The notes under the pieces: model-generated
Told to the model about the DNA's origin: nothing
The model's database searches: none
The model's input: the letters and a program-made list of their open reading frames with translations, nothing else
Shown: positions 8,434 to 16,785 of the stretch, in pieces
Layout: every line of letters starts with the position of its first letter
How positions within the stretch are numbered: the stretch's first letter is position 1
Assembly (NCBI RefSeq): GCF_008711325.1
Contig: NZ_VXDB01000001.1
Coordinates: forward strand, 1-64,000
From: Roseibium sediminis
GTDB lineage: Bacteria > Pseudomonadota > Alphaproteobacteria > Rhizobiales > Stappiaceae
Direction: 5' to 3'
Length of the DNA stretch: 64,000 bases
Translations under genes and position numbers: made by a program

Positions 8434-9541
8434 TTTCTATCCTTTCGTTGAATGCAATCTTCCCGGTCGGCACATAATCGGGCAGTGTTTCACCACTATT
8501 GCTCCAGATTTCAGCCAGTTTGTCACCCAAAGCCCTGCCCAATCCCTCGATGGTTTCCATCTTTCGCTTGATGGTAATTTTCGTGTGTAGCGGCAAGTCC
8601 AGTTCCTCAACGCGGATTCTTGCCAGTTGGCTTTTTTCCGGCGGTTTGAACGAATTCTGGAACTCCTTCGGCAACTCATCCGAAACCGGCAAGACATCCT
8701 CAACAACACCTTGAACGGTCCTTGCGCCGGAATAGACCAACACTTGTTCGCCAACGGTTACGGGGAACAAATGTCGATTGGGCAGATAGGCCTGTATGAA
8801 CCTTTGGCCGGTGTAAACTGACAAGATGCGCTCCCCTGTCAGGAAGGTCTGGCCACGAACGGGCACCTCGCTTCCCAAGACGCCATCGACGGGTGAGGTT
8901 ACCACCCCATCAGCATAAAGCAGGGCGAGTTGGGCCAAGGCGGTCTCGACATCTTCCATCGAGACACGGAGCCCCCTTACCAGATTTTGCTTGCTCTCCA
9001 ACTCTTCGCGGATGCGAATGACAGCCTCCTCAGCTCCATTGTTCTCCGAAAAAACTTCGAGCAACCGATCCGTCGTGATGAGCCCCTTCGATTTGGCCTC
9101 CAGAACGGCCTTCTTCATTTCACGGCTTTCCATCAGGCGCTGCTCTGCAAAGGGCAACAGCTTCTTGCCGATACGGATCGCCTCCTGGTTCTCAATCAGA
9201 CGGCTATTGAGCTCCGACTGGCGCAGTTTCAACTCGGCCAGACGGTCCGCTATCTCAAGGGAAGAGATTTTGGCGAGGACCTCACCCTTTTCAACCTTTT
9301 GTCCGATCTGGAGAGGAAACTCATCGAGATGGCCAACATATCGGGCCTCAATATCCACCCGATCCTGCGCAACGATCCCATTGGCCCTGAAAAGGACCAT
9401 ATCGCCCCAGACGTAGTCGAGAACGGAAAGCCCGAGCACGCCAATCAGCCCAAGATATACCCAGCGACCATAGCCCTTCTTGACCGTTCTACGGTCGTTC
9501 TTGTGGGCGTCTGTTCTGGTTCTCTTGTTCAGTCGCTTCAT
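8318..9541 (-). CDS. HlyD/Alg44-like membrane fusion protein of polysaccharide operon
   Basis: 407 residues. A basic N-terminus is followed by one membrane segment at about residues 27-50, a split barrel-sandwich (biotinyl-lipoyl-like) domain around 55-95 and 215-250, a helical hairpin at about 95-205 and a beta-barrel at about 250-330. The 70 residues after that are unusual for the family, and the last 38 codons overlap the Hpt gene. It starts three bases after the glycosyltransferase stop, so it is co-transcribed with it. Family knowledge: in alginate-type systems such a protein (Alg44) pairs with the synthase to form the periplasmic link. Secretion of a polysaccharide rather than a protein is inferred from the adjacent synthase and the absence of an ABC gene. 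Confidence 0.82.
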   Translation of the reverse strand: MKRLNKRTRTDAHKNDRRTVKKGYGRWVYLGLIGVLGLSVLDYVWGDMVLFRANGIVAQDRVDIEARYVGHLDEFPLQIGQKVEKGEVLAKISSLEIADRLAELKLRQSELNSRLIENQEAIRIGKKLLPFAEQRLMESREMKKAVLEAKSKGLITTDRLLEVFSENNGAEEAVIRIREELESKQNLVRGLRVSMEDVETALAQLALLYADGVVTSPVDGVLGSEVPVRGQTFLTGERILSVYTGQRFIQAYLPNRHLFPVTVGEQVLVYSGARTVQGVVEDVLPVSDELPKEFQNSFKPPEKSQLARIRVEELDLPLHTKITIKRKMETIEGLGRALGDKLAEIWSNSGETLPDYVPTGKIAFNERIENVFRAVEHVGGETLHHDQADVRRVSLSLWRPDGRDEAE

Positions 9542-9544
9542 TTT

Positions 9545-10807
9545 CTAGCCGCCTCTGACATCATGTACTTTTTGAGGGACGTAGCTGTCCTTGTAGGAAC
9601 TCTTGAAAATCCATTCGTCCACATAGGCGGCAAGACGGACGCACCGCATAAACAGCCCATTGTAGAAGTTGTACGCCAAAATAAATGGAAATAATTTCAG
9701 GGAATTTACATGCGGAGTGCACATTGCAGCTAATATAAATACATAAAAGTCTATTATCATCAGTAAAATTTTAACTGAAAGAAGGATCACGAAGGCATGT
9801 GACCCGAACTGATAAAACAGCCAGACAATATAAAACGGCAGTATGCTTGCCCCCAGTATGTTGAAGATCAGGAACTCCAACTGGTGCGCAAGTTCCGAGA
9901 CTCGAAACTGAGGATGAAACGGGTTCATGGCGTAACTGTATTTTCTGAATCGCAAACGCACCGCGTCCCGCTCCCACCGAAATCGCTGGCGAACAAGAGC
10001 CGCTACCGTGTCCGGAACATCCGTGTAACAAACGGAGTCAGACCTGAATCCGATCTTCCACCCATAGGCGCGAAGCCTCAGGGTGGCATCGAGGTCTTCG
10101 CCGCCGCCGGCATCATTGCCGCCGATTTGCTCAAGCGCCGAACGACGAAAGGCTGAATAGCCGCCGGAAGCACAGGTCACCTGATCAAAAACGAGGGCCG
10201 CCTGCTTCCCAAGCGAAATGGTGATCATGTACTCGATCGCCTGACAGGCCGCGATCAGGCTTGCATCGGCATTTCTCACCTGAATATTGCCTGCAACGCC
10301 CCCTATTTCGGGATCGTCAAATGGTTCAACGATCCGGCGGATGGCATCCCGGTCAAGAGAACAATCACAATCGATATTGACGATTAGGTCGCAGGTCGCC
10401 ATTCGCTGACAAATATTGAAGCCAGCCGACTTCCCCCCGCGCAGATCCGTCCACATCGCGTTATGGATCTTGCCCTTGGCGAGAAGATCCCTGAGAACCT
10501 GAGGCGTCCCGTCCGTTGAGCCGTCACTGAAGGCAATGATCTGGTCCGGCGGGCGGCTTTGCTCCATCAGTGAATCGACGCATCTGGGGAACGACTCCGC
10601 TTCATTATGCCCCGCGACGATGACTGCCACGCTGCGCCGGAAGGACACATCAAGCGGCTGTTGCCGAGGTCTTTCAAAGAAGGCTGCCACCAGAAAGAGC
10701 GCCAGATAACGGGGGATCTCGAAGATGATCACCAACGCAAAGAGCGACAGGATACTGGCCGAACTCTGAGCAGAGATATAGTCGAAGCTTTCCGTGATCA
10801 GGTTCAT
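9545..10807 (-). CDS. Membrane family-2 glycosyltransferase (processive polysaccharide synthase-like)
   Basis: 420 residues. One or two membrane segments occur at about 15-45, a GT-A catalytic domain at about 55-290, and three or four membrane segments at about 300-400. Catalytic signatures are present: VAGHNEAE, a DGSTDGT loop for the nucleotide, the metal-binding DCD, GGED for the base, and a QRFRW motif like the QxxRW of BcsA, NodC and hyaluronan synthases. This predicts processive addition of a UDP- or GDP-sugar and export across the inner membrane. It overlaps the TackOD1 regulator stop by ATGA and is followed at once by a HlyD-like partner. No PilZ domain is present, so c-di-GMP control at the synthase itself is not indicated. 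Confidence 0.88.
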   Translation of the reverse strand: MNLITESFDYISAQSSASILSLFALVIIFEIPRYLALFLVAAFFERPRQQPLDVSFRRSVAVIVAGHNEAESFPRCVDSLMEQSRPPDQIIAFSDGSTDGTPQVLRDLLAKGKIHNAMWTDLRGGKSAGFNICQRMATCDLIVNIDCDCSLDRDAIRRIVEPFDDPEIGGVAGNIQVRNADASLIAACQAIEYMITISLGKQAALVFDQVTCASGGYSAFRRSALEQIGGNDAGGGEDLDATLRLRAYGWKIGFRSDSVCYTDVPDTVAALVRQRFRWERDAVRLRFRKYSYAMNPFHPQFRVSELAHQLEFLIFNILGASILPFYIVWLFYQFGSHAFVILLSVKILLMIIDFYVFILAAMCTPHVNSLKLFPFILAYNFYNGLFMRCVRLAAYVDEWIFKSSYKDSYVPQKVHDVRGG

Positions 10808-13584
10808 CCGAAGAGCTCCTCCGGGCCGAAAGAGGCAATTCTCGGGTTCAAATCGATCTTGAGACCCGACAAGGCGACCTCGTTATAGGTCTCGATATTG
10901 GCGCGGCAATTTTCGACCGCCAATCGATTGACCAGAATATAGTCGTAGTCGGTGCCCTGATGGGTTATGGCCTGATCGCCGAAATAGTTGCGGAGGTTCT
11001 CGACCATCTGGGATCTGGAAACCTCGACCAGACGGAACCCGTGCTCTGACGTCAGCGCGCGGCGATCCGGATACCCGATACTCATCAGGCAGAACGGACG
11101 GCTTGTTTCCGTGAACTCGCGAGCGGATTTGTTCAGCTCGATAACCAACTCAAGCGGCAATTCAGCGAACTTCAGTTGCTTCTGGCCCCCACCAATGACA
11201 ATTGGCCCTTCTTCGATGAAGGCCACGCCCTTTTCGGTCAACTCGTACTGAAAGACGTCCCGGGTGCGGATCATTTCGCCATCGGTGTGCTGACCACAGG
11301 ACAAGCATTTGAACCCGACCGCCGCATCACTGGAACTTGCTCCACACGCACCGCAATTGATGACGATGCCCGGCTTGTCATAGTCGACGCCAAAGTGACG
11401 GAGTTCGCGAGAGCACTTGGGACAAACGAGATCAGACCCCTGCTGGAAGTCCTGCAAGGGGCCCTGATAAGCGCACCGGAAGTGGTGAACGAGCGTGGTT
11501 TCCGACAAGTTTGGACTTCGGCATTCGAAGCATTCCTCGCGCACATTGAGATGCGTCGACTGGCAACCGTTGCAAACATGGAAGCGATCGAAAAACTTTC
11601 GCTGGAGGAGTTTTTGCTCTGTCAGATTTGTGACTGCGGAGAGAATTTCCTCATCTTCCTGCGCACAGTCATAAGTGAACCCCAGTGCATTCTCTGCGCT
11701 GTATTCCGGGGTCAGAACACGTTTTCGAACATAGATGCTCGCGGCCAGCTTCTCGGATGTTTCCTTGCTTTGCCTGACCTCGATATGCACCGACTGGCGA
11801 GCCTCACGAAACTCCTGCATTGTGCCTTCGAGAAGACGCCCGACAACACCTCTGGGAAGAGATGGAATGGACACATCGGCCTTGGGGCCCAACTGGCCGG
11901 TTTCATCAATAATTGGCAGGAGATGAAGGTCTCCAAGTGTCCAGAGATGGCGGAGGTCGTGGACAGTTGCACGCTCGGAGATCAGCACTGCATCAAAGTC
12001 GCTGCCTGCGGCCATATACTGACGTGCAGCAACTGAAAAACCGGCCGGGCCAATGTCTTCCGGCCATCTCAGGACCCGGGCAGAGACCCCATAGCTCTCA
12101 AGCCCTCTGGCAACGTCAGCCGAATATTCCTTCAAATTGACGGTTGGAGCGGCTGCCGGCGCCAGGACTCCTGCAGTTATGGCAGCTCCATCGTTTGCCA
12201 CTCCACCAAGCACGCTTTCAGCGACTTCCTCGATGTAGGCACGCACTTCATCGAAATTGAAAGGCTTGGCAAAGATCTTGGAGAATTTCTCGCCATACTT
12301 GTCTGCCAGAACCGCACTGGGTTCTGCGGTCATTGCTGCAAAAATCGGCAAGGCACGGCCCGAGATCTCCTCAAGGCAGTGCTTTATGACCTCCGTCCCG
12401 TTCAAGCCGGGCATATTGTAGTCCATCAGAGCCACGAAATAATTCTTGGCCTTGATCATCTTGAGCGCTTCAGTGCCATCCTGAGCGACATCGACCTCGT
12501 AGCCGGAGGACGACAGCAACAACTTCAAGATATCTTGCGTGACGGGGGAGTCTTCAGCGATCAGCACAGCCCTGCTGTAATCGGCCGGACCAACTTCAGC
12601 CTCCGCATCCTCTTCAGGGGCATCAGTTCCTTCATCACCCGCTGGCACGGCATTAGCCTGCTCGGCAGGGAAACTGCCCTCGCGCGCGACAGGCATCAAG
12701 GCATCCAACCTGTCGGTCAGGTCCTTTTGTGTTTCGATCGCAGGCGGCCGATCTGTCTCAGCAGGCTCTTCGACCTGCGTGACCTGTTGAGCGGCACCAT
12801 TTTCTTCCTGCTGTACGTCTTTGATCTGCGACAGGTTTTCGGATCCCGGCACCAATGAAGCAAGCATATCCTCCAATGCCTTTTGAGCACCGGGCCTTAG
12901 CTGCCTGATGATTTCCAGAGGATCATCGCTTGAGGTAGATGCCGCTCCATCGTCAGACTGTTCCAAGCTTTCAAAGAACGCGGAACCAGGCATCAACGCA
13001 TTCAATCTGCGCGCCAGCTCGTCCTGGTCAAGAAGACTTTCTGCTTCTGGCGTAGCGTCGACTGCAATCTCCCGCTCCGCTTCCTTTTCTTCGCTCGATA
13101 GCGGAAGGACCGCCGCACTTTCCGCCCCGGATCGGGCCGCAATTGCTGCATCGCTGCTCTTGCCCGCACGAACACTTTCAACAAAGCTCAAGACCTCTTC
13201 AAACTCGAAGGGCTTGGCGAAAACCGTATGAAAAAAGCGGATCTGTTCCCTGTCATTCAGGATTGCGGCGGGATCGGCAGTAATCGCACCAAAGATGGGC
13301 GAAGAACCCTCACCCTTCTGCCCGACAAACTCACGAACCACCTCGCTGCCATGCATATGAGGCATGTGGTAGTCGATCAGAACGACATCAAAATTTTCAG
13401 CGTTCATGGCTTTGAGGGCGCTTCGACCATCCCCCGCCAGATGCACCTTGTGCCCCGCCGCTCGCAACATCTCCTTCAAGACATCCTGAGTTACAGGCGA
13501 ATCTTCGACGATGAGGACATGAAGAGGCTCAGCAGCACGACCTCCCGAAGGGGAACCTGAAATATGTGCAATATTATTGCCCAT
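10804..13584 (-). CDS. Double-receiver TackOD1 zinc-ribbon regulator with degenerate GGDEF-like C-terminus
   Basis: 926 residues. REC1 (about 21-138) has phosphoacceptor Asp71 in LIDYHMP. A long acidic linker follows, containing two copies of a short ALMP motif. REC2 (about 338-458) has Asp388 in LMDYNMP, and both receivers share EDSPVTQD, so they are duplicates. Residues about 480-795 match a TackOD1 output domain, with Cys pairs CNGC, CFEC, CPKC, CGAC and CLSC between 671 and 763 forming zinc ribbons. The last 120 residues look like a GGDEF-type fold whose motif is replaced by GTDYD, so cyclase activity is unlikely. The start is ATG 13584 with AGGAG 11 bases upstream; a TTG at 13608 is possible. 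First gene of the polysaccharide operon. Confidence 0.83.
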   Translation of the reverse strand: MGNNIAHISGSPSGGRAAEPLHVLIVEDSPVTQDVLKEMLRAAGHKVHLAGDGRSALKAMNAENFDVVLIDYHMPHMHGSEVVREFVGQKGEGSSPIFGAITADPAAILNDREQIRFFHTVFAKPFEFEEVLSFVESVRAGKSSDAAIAARSGAESAAVLPLSSEEKEAEREIAVDATPEAESLLDQDELARRLNALMPGSAFFESLEQSDDGAASTSSDDPLEIIRQLRPGAQKALEDMLASLVPGSENLSQIKDVQQEENGAAQQVTQVEEPAETDRPPAIETQKDLTDRLDALMPVAREGSFPAEQANAVPAGDEGTDAPEEDAEAEVGPADYSRAVLIAEDSPVTQDILKLLLSSSGYEVDVAQDGTEALKMIKAKNYFVALMDYNMPGLNGTEVIKHCLEEISGRALPIFAAMTAEPSAVLADKYGEKFSKIFAKPFNFDEVRAYIEEVAESVLGGVANDGAAITAGVLAPAAAPTVNLKEYSADVARGLESYGVSARVLRWPEDIGPAGFSVAARQYMAAGSDFDAVLISERATVHDLRHLWTLGDLHLLPIIDETGQLGPKADVSIPSLPRGVVGRLLEGTMQEFREARQSVHIEVRQSKETSEKLAASIYVRKRVLTPEYSAENALGFTYDCAQEDEEILSAVTNLTEQKLLQRKFFDRFHVCNGCQSTHLNVREECFECRSPNLSETTLVHHFRCAYQGPLQDFQQGSDLVCPKCSRELRHFGVDYDKPGIVINCGACGASSSDAAVGFKCLSCGQHTDGEMIRTRDVFQYELTEKGVAFIEEGPIVIGGGQKQLKFAELPLELVIELNKSAREFTETSRPFCLMSIGYPDRRALTSEHGFRLVEVSRSQMVENLRNYFGDQAITHQGTDYDYILVNRLAVENCRANIETYNEVALSGLKIDLNPRIASFGPEELFG

Positions 13585-13822
13585 AAGCAAAACGACTCCT
13601 GAGCACAAACGACAAAAAACTGATAAACTGAATTTGTAAACTTAGAGTTATTTATGTAACAGGACGATTTTTCCTAATATATAGTACTGTTATTTTATGC
13701 AATGCCGAATAGAATACATAAACAAGAGGGAGAAAATAGAAAACAACGTAACAATATATTCAACTTCCCGAGAGACACTCTCTTTAGTTGCGATTATAGA
13801 AAATGCAGTTGGAGTTTTGCGT
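13585..13822. promoter_or_regulatory. Divergent promoter region, TackOD1 operon / response regulator
   Basis: About 240 bp between oppositely directed genes, strongly AT-rich from 13620 to 13760 and without codon structure typical of the neighbours. It presumably carries both promoters. No palindrome or clear sigma-70 pair stands out, so the call rests on position and composition. Confidence 0.45.
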
Positions 13823-14212
13823 TTGTCCAGCCTGAACACGATCGTGTACGCCGACGACGAGCCCGATATTCGGGAGGTCGTCCAACTGACCCTCAGCGCG
13901 ATCGGAGGGTTTGAGGTCCACTCATGCGAAAACGGTGCTGAAGCGGTTGAGCTCGCCAAGACCAATCGCCCAGACCTGATTTTGCTCGATGTCATGATGC
14001 CGGTTTGCACCGGCCCAGAAGCATTGGTCGAGATTCGGAAGCTGGACGAACTCAAGGACACTCCGGTCGTCTTTATCACCGCCAAGGCCAACACCAACGA
14101 GATCGAGGAACTGATGAGTTTCCCGACAACGGGGATCGTTTCGAAACCTTTCGACCCCATGACCCTTGCTGATCAAATTCGCAAGATCTGGACCGACTTG
14201 ACGTCCGCATAA
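13823..14212 (+). CDS. Single-domain response regulator (CheY/DivK-like)
   Basis: 129 residues comprising a receiver domain only. The acidic pair is in YADDEPD, the phosphoacceptor Asp in LLDVMMP, the switch Thr in FITAKA, and the conserved Lys in VSKPFDP. There is no output domain, so it either relays phosphate to an Hpt protein or acts by protein contact. I chose TTG at 13823, with TTGGAG upstream. The open frame extends to 13697, but that stretch is AT-rich and unlike the family. The histidine kinase at 14248 follows after 35 bp, probably co-transcribed. With the Hpt protein at 8080-8433 it would supply the first receiver of a phosphorelay. Confidence 0.88.
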   Translation: MSSLNTIVYADDEPDIREVVQLTLSAIGGFEVHSCENGAEAVELAKTNRPDLILLDVMMPVCTGPEALVEIRKLDELKDTPVVFITAKANTNEIEELMSFPTTGIVSKPFDPMTLADQIRKIWTDLTSA

Positions 14213-14247
14213 GATCTCTCATCTGAACACCTTTAGAGGGTCGAGTG

Positions 14248-16530
14248 ATGCCGAGCCGCAGTTCCATGACCAAGGTCGAAACCCCTACTGCAACACCCAC
14301 GATTTTGGAAGTTGTAACCCTCTTCCATGAAATGGCGCCGCATTATGACGATATAGGCAGCGCATTGTCGCAGATTTGCGCACTGTTCGGATCGCGGCAA
14401 GGTGCGATCATTGAAGTCGAGCATTGCAGCAAATCGCATGGCTTTGAATACAGCGTAATGGCGATATCGGGTTTTGGGTCAAAAAAGGAAGCGGAAGAAC
14501 AATTAATCGTCGGGTTGCCCGCCAATTATGATGAGGGAATGTCCTCCGTGTCTCCAGATATCAAACCGCTGATAAAGGGGGATGAGCTTCTTGGCTTTAT
14601 GTATCTGGAAGGGGCAAAACACGCTCAATGGAAAGATTTGAAGCCAATCCTGACGGGACTGACTCTCGGCTTTCATCAAAGAGCCAGCGACAGGAAACAT
14701 CTTGAGGAACTCGAAGTCTTGCAAGACGCATTTGAGGCAACCGCGGAAGGATATGTCGTCTACGACCCGGATGACCGTCTTCACTTCTGCAACACAGCCT
14801 ATAAGGAACTATACAGCCACTCCCGAGCCGTTATGACACCCGGAACCAAATTCGAGGACATCCTTCGATACGGGCTACTAAGAGGTCAATACGCTGAAGC
14901 AGGACAAAACCCGGAAGAGCAAGAGGCTTGGCTTAAGGCACGCCTGATGCTTCACAAAAAACCAATGCATTCGGTCACGCAAAGACTAGGCAATGGAAGT
15001 TGGCTAAAGATAAATGAACGGCGCACGTCCCGAGGATATACCGTTGGTGTACGAACGGACGTGACTGAATTCAAGGATACGGAAGATGCCCTGCGGCGCA
15101 GCGAAGCAGAATCCAAGCGCCTAGCACTCGTTGCAAGCAAGACAAAGAACCACGTCAACATTCTCGATGCGGCAAGCAAGATCGAATGGGTCAATGACGC
15201 CTTCATGGATACCACGGGCTACACGTGCGAAGAGGTCATGGGACAAACCTTTGGCGAGTTCATGATCGGGCCGGGCTCCGATACCGGCACCCTCTCCTAT
15301 TTCCGACATTGCATGGAAAACGGTCAGTCTTGCCGGGAAGTCATTCACAGTTACAAAAAGGACGGGACCCCATTCTGGAACCTGATAGAAATTCAGCCGA
15401 TCTTTGGCGACGATGGCAAGATCGCAAACTACATCGTCATCGGACAGGATGTAACGAAGGAAAAAACATCCGAGCTTGCGATCAAGAGAAGCGAAATGAA
15501 GTTCAGATCGCTGGTGAACCTCGCGCCTGTCGGTATCTTGCAGACCAGCCGCGACGGGCGGTTTGTCGATTGTAACGAAACCTTCGCCCGCCTGAGCTTC
15601 CTTACAAAACAGGAACTCGCCAGAACCGATTTCGGAAATATCTTCAGCGCCTTCTCCGATGAAGATCGTCAATATTATCTAGAAGACGTTGAAACCCACG
15701 GCCATGTCGGACCAGTCGAAGTCGAGTTCGTCTCCGGTTCTGACCGACACTACGCCATCATCAACTCTCTTCTCGTTGACATTCCAGGCGGCATGCCAAT
15801 CATCTGGACAATACTTCAAGACATCACCGAACAAAAACGAATAGAAAAACTGAAGAGCGAATTCATCGCTGTGGTAAGTCACGAGCTACGCACCCCCATC
15901 ACGGCGATGATTGGATCCTTGGGTATCATTACAAGCGGCGCCTTCGGACCACTTGGCGACAAGCAAAAACCACTACTTGAAATGGCTCAAAAGAATGCCG
16001 TCCGCCTGAAAAGCATGGTGGATAATATTCTGGATTCAGAGAAGCTTGAAGCGGGCCAGCTTGCGGTAGATATCGCAGAGGTGGACCTAGTCAAGATCGC
16101 GCAAGACACAGTGGTAGAATTCCGGTCCTACTGCGCTGACCGCAACATCGACATCAACTTGCAGACGGAACTCCCGACGGCAATCGCGTATGCAGATTCC
16201 ATGCGGGTCAGCCAGATCATGCTCAACCTTCTATCCAACGCGGCCAAATATTCGCCCGAGAATTCCGAAGTAACAGTGAGCGTCAGCCAGATCGACGACA
16301 ACTATTCCATCGCAATCACAGATCGGGGCACCGGAATTCCCGAGGAGGCTCTTGATCGCTTGTTCGAACGTTTCTACCAGGTGGACAGCACGGACAAACG
16401 GGCAAAACAGGGCACCGGTTTAGGGCTATCCATTTGCCAGGCACTTGCCGATGCCCATGGATCGCGAATTGACGTTGCAAGCGAAGTTGGCAAGGGAAGC
16501 ACCTTCAGCTTCAAGCTATCGGCAGCGTGA
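14248..16530 (+). CDS. Cytoplasmic multi-PAS sensor histidine kinase
   Basis: 760 residues with no membrane segment. An N-terminal sensor region of unknown type (about 1-150) is followed by three PAS domains at roughly 155-280, 295-410 and 415-535. The phospho-acceptor His is in VSHELRTP (HisKA, about 540-610). HATPase_c has the N box NLLSNAAKYSP, the G1 box DRGTGIPE and the G2 box GTGLGLS. It lacks a receiver of its own, so its likely partner is the response regulator 35 bp upstream. Start ATG 14248 has GAGGG seven bases before it; GTG 14245 is the alternative. Signal unknown, probably cytosolic redox or a small ligand. Confidence 0.9.
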   Translation: MPSRSSMTKVETPTATPTILEVVTLFHEMAPHYDDIGSALSQICALFGSRQGAIIEVEHCSKSHGFEYSVMAISGFGSKKEAEEQLIVGLPANYDEGMSSVSPDIKPLIKGDELLGFMYLEGAKHAQWKDLKPILTGLTLGFHQRASDRKHLEELEVLQDAFEATAEGYVVYDPDDRLHFCNTAYKELYSHSRAVMTPGTKFEDILRYGLLRGQYAEAGQNPEEQEAWLKARLMLHKKPMHSVTQRLGNGSWLKINERRTSRGYTVGVRTDVTEFKDTEDALRRSEAESKRLALVASKTKNHVNILDAASKIEWVNDAFMDTTGYTCEEVMGQTFGEFMIGPGSDTGTLSYFRHCMENGQSCREVIHSYKKDGTPFWNLIEIQPIFGDDGKIANYIVIGQDVTKEKTSELAIKRSEMKFRSLVNLAPVGILQTSRDGRFVDCNETFARLSFLTKQELARTDFGNIFSAFSDEDRQYYLEDVETHGHVGPVEVEFVSGSDRHYAIINSLLVDIPGGMPIIWTILQDITEQKRIEKLKSEFIAVVSHELRTPITAMIGSLGIITSGAFGPLGDKQKPLLEMAQKNAVRLKSMVDNILDSEKLEAGQLAVDIAEVDLVKIAQDTVVEFRSYCADRNIDINLQTELPTAIAYADSMRVSQIMLNLLSNAAKYSPENSEVTVSVSQIDDNYSIAITDRGTGIPEEALDRLFERFYQVDSTDKRAKQGTGLGLSICQALADAHGSRIDVASEVGKGSTFSFKLSAA

Positions 16531-16785
16531 GACTACCGATCGCCATACTGTTGCATTCTCTGACCGATTTCAGAATTTCTTAGTGACGATGCATTTTTCC
16601 CAGAACAATCAATCCAGTACACTGCTCCGTTTAGATTTACGCAACGTAAGAAAAGTACACTACTTTAGATTGCGATCCGAAAAATCTCTCAAAAAAGGAG
16701 AATTCGAACCGCATCGTAAACCGGGAATTTGTGCTGTCCGGTCGACCGTATCGGAACTGCCGAATGCCTCTGAAAGGCAAGGGAA
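16531..16785. other. Intergenic region between histidine kinases
   Basis: 255 bp with no gene-like frame. No clear terminator was seen. It may hold a promoter for the next kinase, as the gap is too long for tight coupling. Confidence 0.4.

Noticed and set aside
11271-11579. Cys-rich stretch in the regulator considered as a separate zinc-finger gene
   Set aside because: It is continuous in frame with the two receivers and belongs to the TackOD1 output domain of the 926-residue protein.
13697-13822. 42-codon N-terminal extension of the response regulator
   Set aside because: AT-rich with atypical codons and outside the receiver fold; TTG at 13823 has a good ribosome binding site.
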